Assembly (NCBI GenBank): GCA_964548025.1
Contig: CAZJRI010000002.1
Coordinates: forward strand, 28,293 to 92,292
DNA length: 64,000 bases
Reading direction: 5' to 3'
Origin: JAHRVQ01 sp964548025
Lineage (GTDB): Bacteria; Pseudomonadota; Gammaproteobacteria; Pseudomonadales; Azotimanducaceae
Shown in pieces: positions 52,916-61,229 of this stretch. Position 1 is the stretch's first letter. Every line of letters starts with the position of its first letter. The notes beneath the pieces are model-generated. The model had not been told where the DNA came from and ran no database searches. It saw nothing but the letters and a program-made list of their open reading frames with translations. Both the position numbers and the translations under genes were made by a program.

Positions 52916-53545
52916 ATGGCGTTAGTTTTTGACATAACACATCTCGGACCTTATCTTCCTGACGAACCTAACGGCAAATGGATTGCTGCCAACGCAGTAA
53001 AGGTTAATGCGGGATACAACCTTCGTTTCATGCACCCGGATGGGTGGATCTTGAAAGACTACCGGGTTTTTCAGGTAGACCCTAACGAGGACGGAAGTAA
53101 GCCTGTCTTAACCGCAACCAAGACAGCAGCACCTGAAGGCTCACCGGCGAGGCCGGCAATAGGGCAAAAGGAGGTCCTTGCCCCGAATCCGGTAAATAAC
53201 GGGAATACCGTCGGCAGTGCTGTGGATACCAAAAGAAAGATCATGAAAAAGTTTCTGAAAGACGGCACGATATTGCCCGCGTATATCAATTGGCCAGATC
53301 CGGAATCGGACCCGATTACAAATCCAACACCGGTTCGATACCACAACCCGAATCAACCGGGTCAATCTACGTTCAAGAGATTTTCGACGAGTATTCCCAA
53401 TGCGGTCGTAATCAGAAACCGGCAAAATCGAGGGTATATCAAAGGCGGGATCGTACCGGTTTTTGAGGTCATTCTTCGATTTGAAGATACCCTAAACGGC
53501 AACGCCCAGATACTGATAGATCCACCTATCAGAAACCAACGCTAG
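52916..53545 (+). CDS. Protein of unknown function paired with the nSTAND gene
   Basis: 209 residues from the ATG at 52916, 7 bases after AAAGGAGT; two upstream in-frame codons lack a site. Not recognised. The sequence has no signal peptide or membrane segment. It appears beta-rich and polar, with Pro/Asn-rich loops (NWPDPESDPITNPTPVRYHN), a basic stretch (TKRKIMKKFLKDG, about 105-117) and RNRQNRGYIKGG near the end. It follows the nSTAND gene by 23 bases on the same strand and is probably co-transcribed. It could be a ligand, effector or scaffold of that system; nothing in the sequence decides between these. Confidence 0.75.
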   Translation: MALVFDITHLGPYLPDEPNGKWIAANAVKVNAGYNLRFMHPDGWILKDYRVFQVDPNEDGSKPVLTATKTAAPEGSPARPAIGQKEVLAPNPVNNGNTVGSAVDTKRKIMKKFLKDGTILPAYINWPDPESDPITNPTPVRYHNPNQPGQSTFKRFSTSIPNAVVIRNRQNRGYIKGGIVPVFEVILRFEDTLNGNAQILIDPPIRNQR

Positions 53546-53607
53546 CTCTCCCCCTGGTATGCCGGTTGGTGATCGCCTTGATCATCAACTGGCTTGTCTG
53601 AACTGAC

Positions 53608-54384
53608 TTATGCGTCTTTCAGATACCAGCGCGTACCGCAGATATCAACCTGATCATCGCTGACATAGCATCCACGCTTTTTTGCCTCAGTGAGAATATG
53701 CTCGCGATTATTAACGGCGATATCAAGACCACCCAATCCTGCACCGCGACCATCCTTTGCTTCAACGAATCGAATGGTAACGTTGTTAAAAGCCATGGAG
53801 AGTTCCGCACCGTTTCGCTCGACCGGTAAGTCAACAACCTTGCCCCACAATTCAGCAAGCCCAACAGGATCAGGACTTTGCAGTTCGACTGCCAGATAGT
53901 CACGGGTGATATCCTGTTTCACCTTGTCTTCCCAGCCAAGGCCGCCGACAGGATTCCAGTTTCCATTGAAGTCTTCATGGTTATCGTACTGGACTTCGAG
54001 GAATGCAGCGATCATGTCACCGGGGTGAAGCTGACACAAATTCCAGTTCTCACTGCTTGCCTCCCAGGCAACCCGCACGTTGTTATCAAGCGCCCGCTGG
54101 CGAACTGCCTGTTGATTTTCAAGGGTATCCAATTGAGTAATCACCATATACCCGCCGTCACCAGCCCGGCGGTCCAGATATCTGCCCCCGGCAGTATTCT
54201 CTTCTACCGGAGCCACCACCTCCAGAAAATTCCGCCCTATTGGCATTAGTGTATTCTCAAGTCCGAATGTGCCAACACCGGGGTCGATGAAACACCTGTT
54301 AATACCAAGAATATTGGTCAGGTCATCGAGTACTGGTTCCAATTCGCTTGCAACGAGGCAGATCTGTCTTAGTTGAATTGTCAT
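53608..54384 (-). CDS. VOC/glyoxalase-like domain protein
   Basis: 258 residues. Two vicinal-oxygen-chelate-type halves: 1-130 (QLRQICLVASELEPVLDDLTNILGINRCFIDPGVGTFGLENTLMPIG) and 140-258 (LAVELQSPDPVGLAELWGKVVDLPVERNG). This resembles the Glyoxalase_3/VOC proteins found beside CoA-transferase and SDR genes in catabolic clusters. Metal ligands are not obvious. It is followed upstream by the CoA-transferase gene on the same strand (90 bases), so joint expression is likely. Confidence 0.75.
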   Translation of the reverse strand: MTIQLRQICLVASELEPVLDDLTNILGINRCFIDPGVGTFGLENTLMPIGRNFLEVVAPVEENTAGGRYLDRRAGDGGYMVITQLDTLENQQAVRQRALDNNVRVAWEASSENWNLCQLHPGDMIAAFLEVQYDNHEDFNGNWNPVGGLGWEDKVKQDITRDYLAVELQSPDPVGLAELWGKVVDLPVERNGAELSMAFNNVTIRFVEAKDGRGAGLGGLDIAVNNREHILTEAKKRGCYVSDDQVDICGTRWYLKDA

Positions 54385-54474
54385 CGTATTCCCCTCATAG
54401 TGTTCCCCTCATGGTATTTGTTGGTAGGTGTGGTCCGGGTCGACACTTCACAAGATCGAAATTTTTGAACTTTG

Positions 54475-55686
54475 TTAAACTATTCCTTTCTCGATCAGTT
54501 CGTTGATCGCCTCATCGTCGTAGCCAAGTTCCTGCAGGATTTCCGCCGAGTGTTCCCCGTGACCTGGTGGTGGTTTGGGTTCAACATGGGGAACGCTAGT
54601 GACCTTTACCGGATGATTCACCAGAAGTTCAACCCCCATGCCGGGGTCCTTTGGACGAATGGCCATCCGATTTTCCAGAATTTGCTGATCGGTTGGTTTC
54701 TCTTCCACGATTGCCACACGGTTAACTGGCAGGTCCAGTTCGGTAAATAGCGCCATCCAGGTGTCTGAATCCTGGTTAGCAATGATGTCCTGGATTCTGT
54801 CACCCAGTTCGGCTCGATTTTCCCACATCAGCTCAGGCGTACTAAATCTCTCTTCGAGCATTATTTCCGGTATTTCGAGTGCCGTGAGCAGCATCGTGAG
54901 AAGTTCAGTATTTCGAATCATATTGAATTGCAGCCAGCGATCATCTTTGCACTGGTAGACTCTGAACATAGCCGGTAGGTTTTCACGCATGTCTCGAAAT
55001 TGACTCACATTGCCACCAGCGAGAGTGCCCTGGGCAATAGCAGCGCAAGACCAGAGGCCGTTTGCGAGCAGAGATGTATGCACCATCGCACCTTCCCCTG
55101 TTTTCTCCCGGCGAAGAAGGGCAGTCACGATGCCTGCGTATATGGCCACACCTGTCGGATGATCACCCATACCGGACAATCCCTGAATCGGTCTTGTATC
55201 CCGACCGCGCATAAGATCCATCAGGCCGCTTCTGGCCCAGTAGGCAAGCTGGTCGAATCCCTTGCGGGTTCGCTCGGGTCCCTTTTCACCATAGGCAGTC
55301 AGCGAAGCGTATATCATGTCGGGTTTGAGGGCTTTTAGATCCTCATAGGTAAGTCCAAGAGATTCACGCACGGTTAGCGGATGATTAGTGATGAATACAT
55401 CGCACTGTTTAACCAGTTTGTGAAGTATGGCCATGCCTTCATCTGATTTGAGATCGAGTACAATGCCTCGCTTGTTTCGACCATCCATCTGCCACATATA
55501 GTCTTCGGCTTCCTCCGGCGTTTCCTGCAGATCCTTGATGATACGAAGCATGTCGCCTTCACCCGGCTGCTCAACCTTGATGACATCAGCACCAAAATCA
55601 GCAAGCATCATCGCAGCAGCCGGTGCTGCAATAACCGTCGCTACATCAAGTACTTTTAAACCTGAGAAGAGATAGTCGTCCATCAA
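54475..55686 (-). CDS. CaiB/BaiF family III CoA-transferase
   Basis: 403 residues. The opening LFSGLKVLDVATVIAAPAAAMMLADFGADVIKVEQPGEGD and the catalytic-Asp block GFDQLAYWARSGLMD are diagnostic of family III CoA-transferases, which move CoA between acyl-CoA and a free acid, as in carnitine, oxalate, bile-acid and racemase (AMACR) reactions. The gene points away from the SDR gene at 55841, and 154 bases lie between them, room for a divergent promoter. Confidence 0.9.
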   Translation of the reverse strand: MMDDYLFSGLKVLDVATVIAAPAAAMMLADFGADVIKVEQPGEGDMLRIIKDLQETPEEAEDYMWQMDGRNKRGIVLDLKSDEGMAILHKLVKQCDVFITNHPLTVRESLGLTYEDLKALKPDMIYASLTAYGEKGPERTRKGFDQLAYWARSGLMDLMRGRDTRPIQGLSGMGDHPTGVAIYAGIVTALLRREKTGEGAMVHTSLLANGLWSCAAIAQGTLAGGNVSQFRDMRENLPAMFRVYQCKDDRWLQFNMIRNTELLTMLLTALEIPEIMLEERFSTPELMWENRAELGDRIQDIIANQDSDTWMALFTELDLPVNRVAIVEEKPTDQQILENRMAIRPKDPGMGVELLVNHPVKVTSVPHVEPKPPPGHGEHSAEILQELGYDDEAINELIEKGIV

Positions 55687-55840
55687 ATTCAGCCTTGGTC
55701 GGGTTAATGAGTCTGATAATAACCTTGCGAGGGGACCAGAGGGAAATCTTAAGGTTTGCGTCAGAAGATCGTGAAGCCACCTACTCGCAAATGGCGCCTG
55801 GTATAGGCATTATTGGGCGTTATTCAATCGAGGTATGGTC

Positions 55841-56629
55841 ATGGATCTAGGCGTAGAAGGAAAAGTTGCCGTCATCACTGGCGGAAGCAATGGAATTGGT
55901 CGGGCTGCGGCAGAAAGGCTGTCAATCGAGGGTGCCCTGGTTGCCATCGTATCCAGAACCCAGTCTGATCTTGATCGTGTCGCAGAAGAAATCAGCAATG
56001 CATCTGGCCATGAGGTCGTAGGAATTGCAGCGGATGTCAGGGACGAGGAGTCAGTCCGGGCCATGATCGAGTCTGTTGTCTCCCGATGGGGTGGTATTGA
56101 TATTCTGGTTAACAATGCAGGAACCTCCTCGGCCTCGAGGTTTGAGAAGATGACCAATGATCAGATCGAAGAAGACTTCACCCTGAAAGTGATGGGTGCG
56201 ATCTATTGTGTACGCCATGCCCTGCCCCATTTGAGAACGCGAAAAGGGGCAATATGTAATACCACAACCCCAGGTGGCAAGGCACCTGGTGCTGGAAGTC
56301 AACCCACAGCATTATCACGCGCATCGGGCATTTCACTTACCAAGACCTGGTCAAAGGAATTCGCAGCCGATGGGATTCGAGTCAACACGGTATGTGTAGG
56401 GTTGCTCAAGAGTCGGCAACATCTTCTTCGCTGGGAGAAAGCCAACGAAAAGGATGCCGATTATTCCCTGGATGATCATTATGAGAATATGGGTAAATCT
56501 GTCCCGCTTGGCCGAGTTGGAGAAGCGGCTGAAGCGGGCGATATCATCGCGTTTTTATGCTCTGCCAGGGCGAGTTATGTCACGGGTAGCGCCATTAATG
56601 TCGACGGCGGTGTCTCTCCGGTCGTCTAA
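55841..56629 (+). CDS. Short-chain dehydrogenase/reductase with non-canonical active site
   Basis: 262 residues from the ATG at 55841 (GAGG 7 bases upstream); an ATG at 55835 is close to it. The Rossmann motif GGSNGIGR (14-21), DVRDEESV and NNAGTS are regular, so NAD(P) binding is expected. The usual YxxxK is replaced by Thr156-x3-Arg160 (TALSR), and the usual catalytic Ser region is TTTPGG. The C-terminal SxxASYVTGSAINVDGG is typical. It is either a dehydrogenase with altered chemistry, a non-catalytic SDR or one that has lost activity. It diverges from the CoA-transferase gene. Confidence 0.85.
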   Translation: MDLGVEGKVAVITGGSNGIGRAAAERLSIEGALVAIVSRTQSDLDRVAEEISNASGHEVVGIAADVRDEESVRAMIESVVSRWGGIDILVNNAGTSSASRFEKMTNDQIEEDFTLKVMGAIYCVRHALPHLRTRKGAICNTTTPGGKAPGAGSQPTALSRASGISLTKTWSKEFAADGIRVNTVCVGLLKSRQHLLRWEKANEKDADYSLDDHYENMGKSVPLGRVGEAAEAGDIIAFLCSARASYVTGSAINVDGGVSPVV

Positions 56630-56664
56630 CGAAGAAGAAAGAAAAGCTGCTGATAACAGTACAA

Positions 56665-57567
56665 TTAGTCTTGCAGCGTCCGCTGCAATACTTCCAGTGG
56701 ATCAGATCCTCTGCCCGCCTTTTCATCTTCGAGTTTCTTCTCGGCCAGTGCGATAAATCCGGCAATTGATTCTGTGAAGCCCACGGGATCTACAAATGGA
56801 TGAGGTTCTCCTGATTGACGCGTCTTCAACTGTTTACCCCGTTGAAATACCCGCCCCATAGCGGCATGGTTGGGGAGACTCACCTGTATCTTGTCCTGCA
56901 TTGATTTAATACGCGCATAGCTCTTCAGATAACTTTCCGTTCTGGCGACACCGGAGAAATTCAACCCAACGCCACCGAGGGTCATCGCCTGATATGACTG
57001 ATTGCCGTCACGTACCTGGTAGGTCGTGGTCAGCACGCCTGTGGTATGTCCGGGTGTTTTAAAGAAAGTAACCCTGTTGTCGCCGAGATCAAGTTGATAT
57101 CCATCGTCTACAACCTGCACAGAAGGAACACCAAATGCGAATCTCGGATCCTGGGCAGGTTGTCTGGATAACGCAAGGTCTTCTGCAGACATGAGCACTT
57201 TGGCGCCATACCTGTCCTGTAACACTTTGGCACCACCAGCATGATCGAAGTGGCCGTGTGTAACCAGCACGTAGCTAATATCTTTAGGGTCCAGTCCCAG
57301 TTTCACCATGCCATTGATGAGGTGGTCCACCCAATCGCCGTATAATGCATCGATCACCACGAGACCTTTGTCTGTTACCAGAACATAGGCAGCGACCCAC
57401 TCCATACCCACATAGTAAAGGTTGTCAAAAATCTTGAATGCAGGTATGGACTGCGTTTTCCTGTCGTTCCAGGTGGCCCACAAGGTTGCCAGTGGATCTT
57501 CTGCTTCTCCTGAATACGCACTAAACGTGGGACAGCATAACAGGCACAGAATAATCAACTTCTTCAT
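56665..57567 (-). CDS. Exported MBL-fold metallo-hydrolase
   Basis: 300 residues with signal peptide 1-19 (ending AYS). The zinc motif THGHFDHAGG (HxHxDH) is at about 103-112, a further His is in FFKTPGHTTG (about 171-180) and NHAAMG is late. The layout is that of subclass B3-like periplasmic beta-lactamase-fold enzymes or lactonases/sulfatases; sequence alone does not distinguish them. The gene converges with the SDR gene and diverges from the PPOX-like gene, with 144 bases between the starts. Confidence 0.86.
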   Translation of the reverse strand: MKKLIILCLLCCPTFSAYSGEAEDPLATLWATWNDRKTQSIPAFKIFDNLYYVGMEWVAAYVLVTDKGLVVIDALYGDWVDHLINGMVKLGLDPKDISYVLVTHGHFDHAGGAKVLQDRYGAKVLMSAEDLALSRQPAQDPRFAFGVPSVQVVDDGYQLDLGDNRVTFFKTPGHTTGVLTTTYQVRDGNQSYQAMTLGGVGLNFSGVARTESYLKSYARIKSMQDKIQVSLPNHAAMGRVFQRGKQLKTRQSGEPHPFVDPVGFTESIAGFIALAEKKLEDEKAGRGSDPLEVLQRTLQD

Positions 57568-57711
57568 CTTGGATTCTCCACTGCAATTTCGCCTGATTTA
57601 AACAGACTTCAGTTTCCGAAAACTATTACACTAGGTGATAATATGCGAGTACTGATTTCCAACAATTGAATTACCTTCATCAAGTCGTGATAACAACCGG
57701 GAGAAATACCA

Positions 57712-58266
57712 ATGAGCAGGATTGAGGCGTTAAGAGAACAACTCGGTGGAATTCACCCGTTGGCCGCAGTGAAGGTGAAGGACCATCTCGAACCCTACGT
57801 ACGCGCGTATATCGAAAATGCGCCCTTTGCGGTCATGGCAAGCAGCAACTCAGATGGTGACTGCGATGCTTCACCCAAGGGCGGATTGCCTGGCTTCATC
57901 AAGATCGTGGATGATCGGACATTGCTCATTCCCGATGTTGGTGGCAATCGCCTGTTTCAGACCTACGACAATCTCGAAACCAATGCCAAGGTCGGTCTGG
58001 TAATCATGATTCCCGGCATGGAGGTAACGGTGCGGGTAAACGGGAGCGTTCAGTTGCTCGAAGCAGGCGAACTGGCAGAAAGGAAGATTGAATCAGAGGT
58101 CTACGATCCTGACGACAATGCTGGCATCACGCAGGGCTTATTGCTTTCTATCGACGAGGCCTACTTCCACTGTCCACGGGCCATGCGCTTCTCCAAAGTC
58201 TGGGATACTGAAACGATTGAGCAGAACAAAAAGAGATCGATCAAGGATCTGAAGCAGGACGACTGA
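57712..58266 (+). CDS. PNPOx-like flavin-binding split-barrel protein
   Basis: 184 residues. The split-barrel sequence is clear: ENAPFAVMASSNSDGDCDASPKGGLPGFIKIVDDRTLLIPDVGGNRLFQTYDNLETNAKVGLVI, where DxSPxG and GNR are the FMN-site motifs of the general-stress/pyridoxamine oxidase-like family. The C-terminal half is SIDEAYFHCPRAM, common in the subfamily annotated as flavin-nucleotide-binding or PPOX-class F420-dependent. Substrate unknown. Converges with the broken hydrolase gene at 58284. Confidence 0.85.
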   Translation: MSRIEALREQLGGIHPLAAVKVKDHLEPYVRAYIENAPFAVMASSNSDGDCDASPKGGLPGFIKIVDDRTLLIPDVGGNRLFQTYDNLETNAKVGLVIMIPGMEVTVRVNGSVQLLEAGELAERKIESEVYDPDDNAGITQGLLLSIDEAYFHCPRAMRFSKVWDTETIEQNKKRSIKDLKQDD

Positions 58267-58283
58267 GAGAAGCCGTTGATAGT

Positions 58284-59133
58284 TTAGACTTCATCGGTAA
58301 TAAATTTCTTCATGACTTCAAAGGCTTTTGGATCATCCCTGTGGACCCCGTGGCCGCAGTCTGAAAATCTTTCCATCTGTAAATGTGACGATGGTATCTG
58401 ATCTGCCAGTTCCTCGATCGCTTCTATTGGTGTAATCGGATCAAGATCCCCGGCAGTGACGAGCGTCGGGCAGTTGATTGATGAGAGCCCCTCCCGAAAA
58501 TCAAATGTCCAGTTTTCGCCACCGGGCTGTGAAAAATGAAATAACTTCCGGTCTCATGACTGCCCTTTGCATTGAATCCGGATCTTGTTGAGTTCTGCTA
58601 TACAGCGGAAAACACTCTTTCACATAGATTTTTGTATTGTCCTCGTTTGGCCCGCCCCAGAAGTCGACCGCCGCATCTCGAGCGCTGTTACCGCCGAAGC
58701 GCTGGAATGCATCGAACACCCTTTCAGGCACCATTCTGGCAACGGTGCTTGCCAGAATCAGCTTGTGAAGCCGGTCGGAGTGACGGATTGCATAGTTCTG
58801 CGCAACGAAACCGCCAAATGAAAGTCCGAGCACAATCGGTTTCTCAACGCCCAGCACTTCTGTCAGCCCGCGAAGGTCATCGGCCCACTGATCAAGGTTC
58901 CAGTTTTCCGATTTGTCGCTGTCACTGCGCCCCTGACCACGGTGATCGTAATAAATCAACTGGGCTACATCGGCCAGCGGATTGAAATCAGGCTTCATGG
59001 TTGAGTGATCGAAACCCGGACCGCCATGCAGAACGAATACCACGGGACGTTCGACCATTTCTGGTCCGCTTGCGACCAATCCGGAACCGACAACGTCAAC
59101 ATAGAGACGGCAGCCGTTCACTTCGATACGCAT
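58284..59133 (-). pseudogene. Alpha/beta hydrolase interrupted by a frameshift in a homopolymer
   Basis: The start is the ATG at 59133, with AGGAG 7 bases upstream. Frame 1 runs to a stop near 58501: VLHGGPGFDHS, YDHRGQGRSD, and the nucleophile elbow GLSFGG are intact, as in prolyl-aminopeptidase-type hydrolases. The missing C-terminus continues in another frame: FSQPGGENWTFDFREGL, the Asp loop AGDLDPITP and the His motif CGHGVH, ending at 58284. The switch falls in an A5 run at 58532-58536 (T5 in coding sense); removing one base restores the full frame of about 282 residues. Either a genuine loss of function or a base-count error in the sequence. Confidence 0.88.
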
Positions 59134-59194
59134 TCTTTTCTCCTGCGACCTTGATAGTGTTAGTCTTACATGACACGTAGGGTGGAGCAATCTA

Positions 59195-59563
59195 TTGCAC
59201 AAGTTATCAGGCGTTATATTGCTGTTGACTGTATCCACAGCTTTCGGCGAATCAAAACCGGCAACGGCGAAGGACTACACGACCTGTGCTGTCTATCATC
59301 GAATGGTGGTAGGTTCGTTTATGCAGCGTGATGGCAATATGCAGATCATGGTGGATCTTGAGCGGGAGAAGATGGACGCGTTGATTGCAAAAGCGAAGTC
59401 AGCCGGAATTAAAGAACATGGAGAAGACGCTGCAGAAGACATCTTTTTGAAGGCGTGGCGCAGTACCCTTGCGGATATGACAGACAGGATTAACCGTAAC
59501 TATGAGAATATCTCACAACTGAAATATACCTACAAAGAACGTTGTGACGAATTGTTGAAGTGA
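59195..59563 (+). CDS. Small exported protein of unknown function
   Basis: 122 residues from a TTG start, 7 bases after GGTGGAG, which decides the start. A signal peptide of about 18 residues ends FGE/S, and the mature domain is helical with two Cys (TTCAVYHR and KERCDELLK), which may form a disulfide. No family is recognised. It begins 62 bases upstream of, and divergent from, the broken hydrolase gene. It converges on the monooxygenase gene at 59643. Confidence 0.6.
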   Translation: MHKLSGVILLLTVSTAFGESKPATAKDYTTCAVYHRMVVGSFMQRDGNMQIMVDLEREKMDALIAKAKSAGIKEHGEDAAEDIFLKAWRSTLADMTDRINRNYENISQLKYTYKERCDELLK

Positions 59564-59606
59564 TTGCTGTCAGCAGGCAACTTTTGTTTCAATCTTTTAG
59601 CGTTTA

Positions 59607-59632
59607 CAGGTCACCTCCGGGGAAGTGACCTG
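59607..59632. terminator. Hairpin between convergent genes, possible bidirectional terminator
   Basis: CAGGTCAC (59607-59614) and GTGACCTG (59625-59632) form an 8-bp perfect stem with a 10-base loop. It lies between the stops at 59563 and 59643, which point towards each other. No T run follows on either strand, so it may only be a barrier or mRNA end-stabiliser. Confidence 0.35.
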
Positions 59633-59642
59633 CCGGTCGGCG

Positions 59643-61121
59643 CTAGTTGTAATTGAATATGGGGTCTTCCAGATCAACCTTGGGCAATTCATCCTTCTCA
59701 ACCCAATAATCCTGGGTGTGTTGCCACTCGGGTTTGTCACCTCTCTTTGGCATCAGATGCATCGATCGCATCAGATAACCAGGATTAAAGTTTTCAGGAT
59801 CCATCCACGAGTGAAGGGGCATGTCCTGGTCCTCAGGACGGAGTACAGGAACAATAGACTTCTGACCATTTTCCTTCATCGAATTCAATAGACGGCAAAC
59901 GAAATCACTGACCAGATCGACTCTGAGTGTCCAGCTTGCGCGGAAGTACCCAAAGATCCACACCATATTCGGTACACCGGTAAACATCATGCCCCGATAG
60001 GTGACTGTGTCGGCGAAATCAACTGGTTTGTCATCAACAGAAAAGTTGATACCTCCCAGGACGCTGAGGTTGAAGCCCGTGGCGGTGACAATGATGTCTG
60101 CTTCCAGTTCTTTACCGGATTGAAGCAGGATGCCTTTCTCGGAAAACCGGTCAATTTCATCGGTCACCATGGTTGCTTTACCAGCTTTAATACCCTCGAA
60201 TATGTCGCCGTCAGGCACAAAGGCGATCCGTTGCCGCCAGGGTCGGTACTTGGGTGTGAAATGCGTATCCACATCGTAGTCAGGCTCCAGGTATTCCTTT
60301 ACGCCTGATAACAGTTCTTCCTTCACCGCCTCCGGTTCTTCAAACGAACGGCGGGTGAATTCATCCTGAAGGTAAAGAATCTGACGGCGGGCAATTTCAT
60401 GAATCCAGGTCTCTTTGATGCCCAGTTCACGCAGTTGATCTGCCAGTTCATGTGCATTACGACCGGGAATGAAATAAGTTGGCGAGCGTTGCAGCACTGT
60501 AACGTGATTACAGTCAGCGGCGATGGCAGGAACCACAGTAGCTGTAGTTGCGCCCGAGCCGATAACCAGCACATTCTTGTCCTTGTAGTCCAGATCCTCC
60601 GGCCAGGTTTGTGGGTGGATGATCTCACCTTTGAACTTGTCCATGTCCTGCCATTCGGGCGTATAGCCCTGGGCATGCTCATAATACCCCTGGCACATCC
60701 AGAGGAAATTACCGGTGAAGCGGACTGTCTCACCTGTATCTTTGCGGGTACCCTCAAGTGTCCAGAGCTTGTCCTCGCTGGACCACTGGGCTGAACCGAT
60801 ATGATGGTTGTATCGGATATGCTGGGCGAGATCGTTCTCATCAATCACCTCGCCCATATAGCTTAGAATCTCTTCAGCCGTTGCAATCGGAGCCCCGATC
60901 CAGGGTTTAAATCTATATCCAAATGTATAAAGGTCACTGTCTGATCGTATCCCGGGATAGCGGTGCATGTACCAGGTACCACCGAAGCTCTCTAATCCTT
61001 CAAGCACGACATAGCTCAGGTCAGGGCACTGATCCTTCAAATGGTAAGCGCCACCTACACCGGAAATACCGGCGCCGACAATCAGGACGTCAAAATGTTC
61101 AGTCTTTTGTGCTGCATTCAT
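59643..61121 (-). CDS. Flavin-containing monooxygenase, Baeyer-Villiger type
   Basis: 492 residues. Two Rossmann motifs, GAGISGVGGA (about 17-26, FAD) and GSGATTATV (NADPH), enclose FKGEIIHPQTWP, which fits the Baeyer-Villiger/FMO fingerprint FxGxxxHxxxW(P/D). It inserts oxygen into ketones to give esters or lactones; typical substrates are cyclic ketones, steroids and terpenoids. It stands alone, with the dienelactone hydrolase remnant 108 bases upstream on the same strand. A hydrolase that could act on its product was once adjacent. Confidence 0.9.
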   Translation of the reverse strand: MNAAQKTEHFDVLIVGAGISGVGGAYHLKDQCPDLSYVVLEGLESFGGTWYMHRYPGIRSDSDLYTFGYRFKPWIGAPIATAEEILSYMGEVIDENDLAQHIRYNHHIGSAQWSSEDKLWTLEGTRKDTGETVRFTGNFLWMCQGYYEHAQGYTPEWQDMDKFKGEIIHPQTWPEDLDYKDKNVLVIGSGATTATVVPAIAADCNHVTVLQRSPTYFIPGRNAHELADQLRELGIKETWIHEIARRQILYLQDEFTRRSFEEPEAVKEELLSGVKEYLEPDYDVDTHFTPKYRPWRQRIAFVPDGDIFEGIKAGKATMVTDEIDRFSEKGILLQSGKELEADIIVTATGFNLSVLGGINFSVDDKPVDFADTVTYRGMMFTGVPNMVWIFGYFRASWTLRVDLVSDFVCRLLNSMKENGQKSIVPVLRPEDQDMPLHSWMDPENFNPGYLMRSMHLMPKRGDKPEWQHTQDYWVEKDELPKVDLEDPIFNYN

Positions 61122-61229
61122 ATACTACTCTTTTGTTTACCGGGTTCTGATAAGGTCGAAGTTGCAAGGTCAGGGCCTGGAAACAAAATCGGAATCAAAA
61201 CAACTTATTTTAAGTGAAAGGTAATAGTC

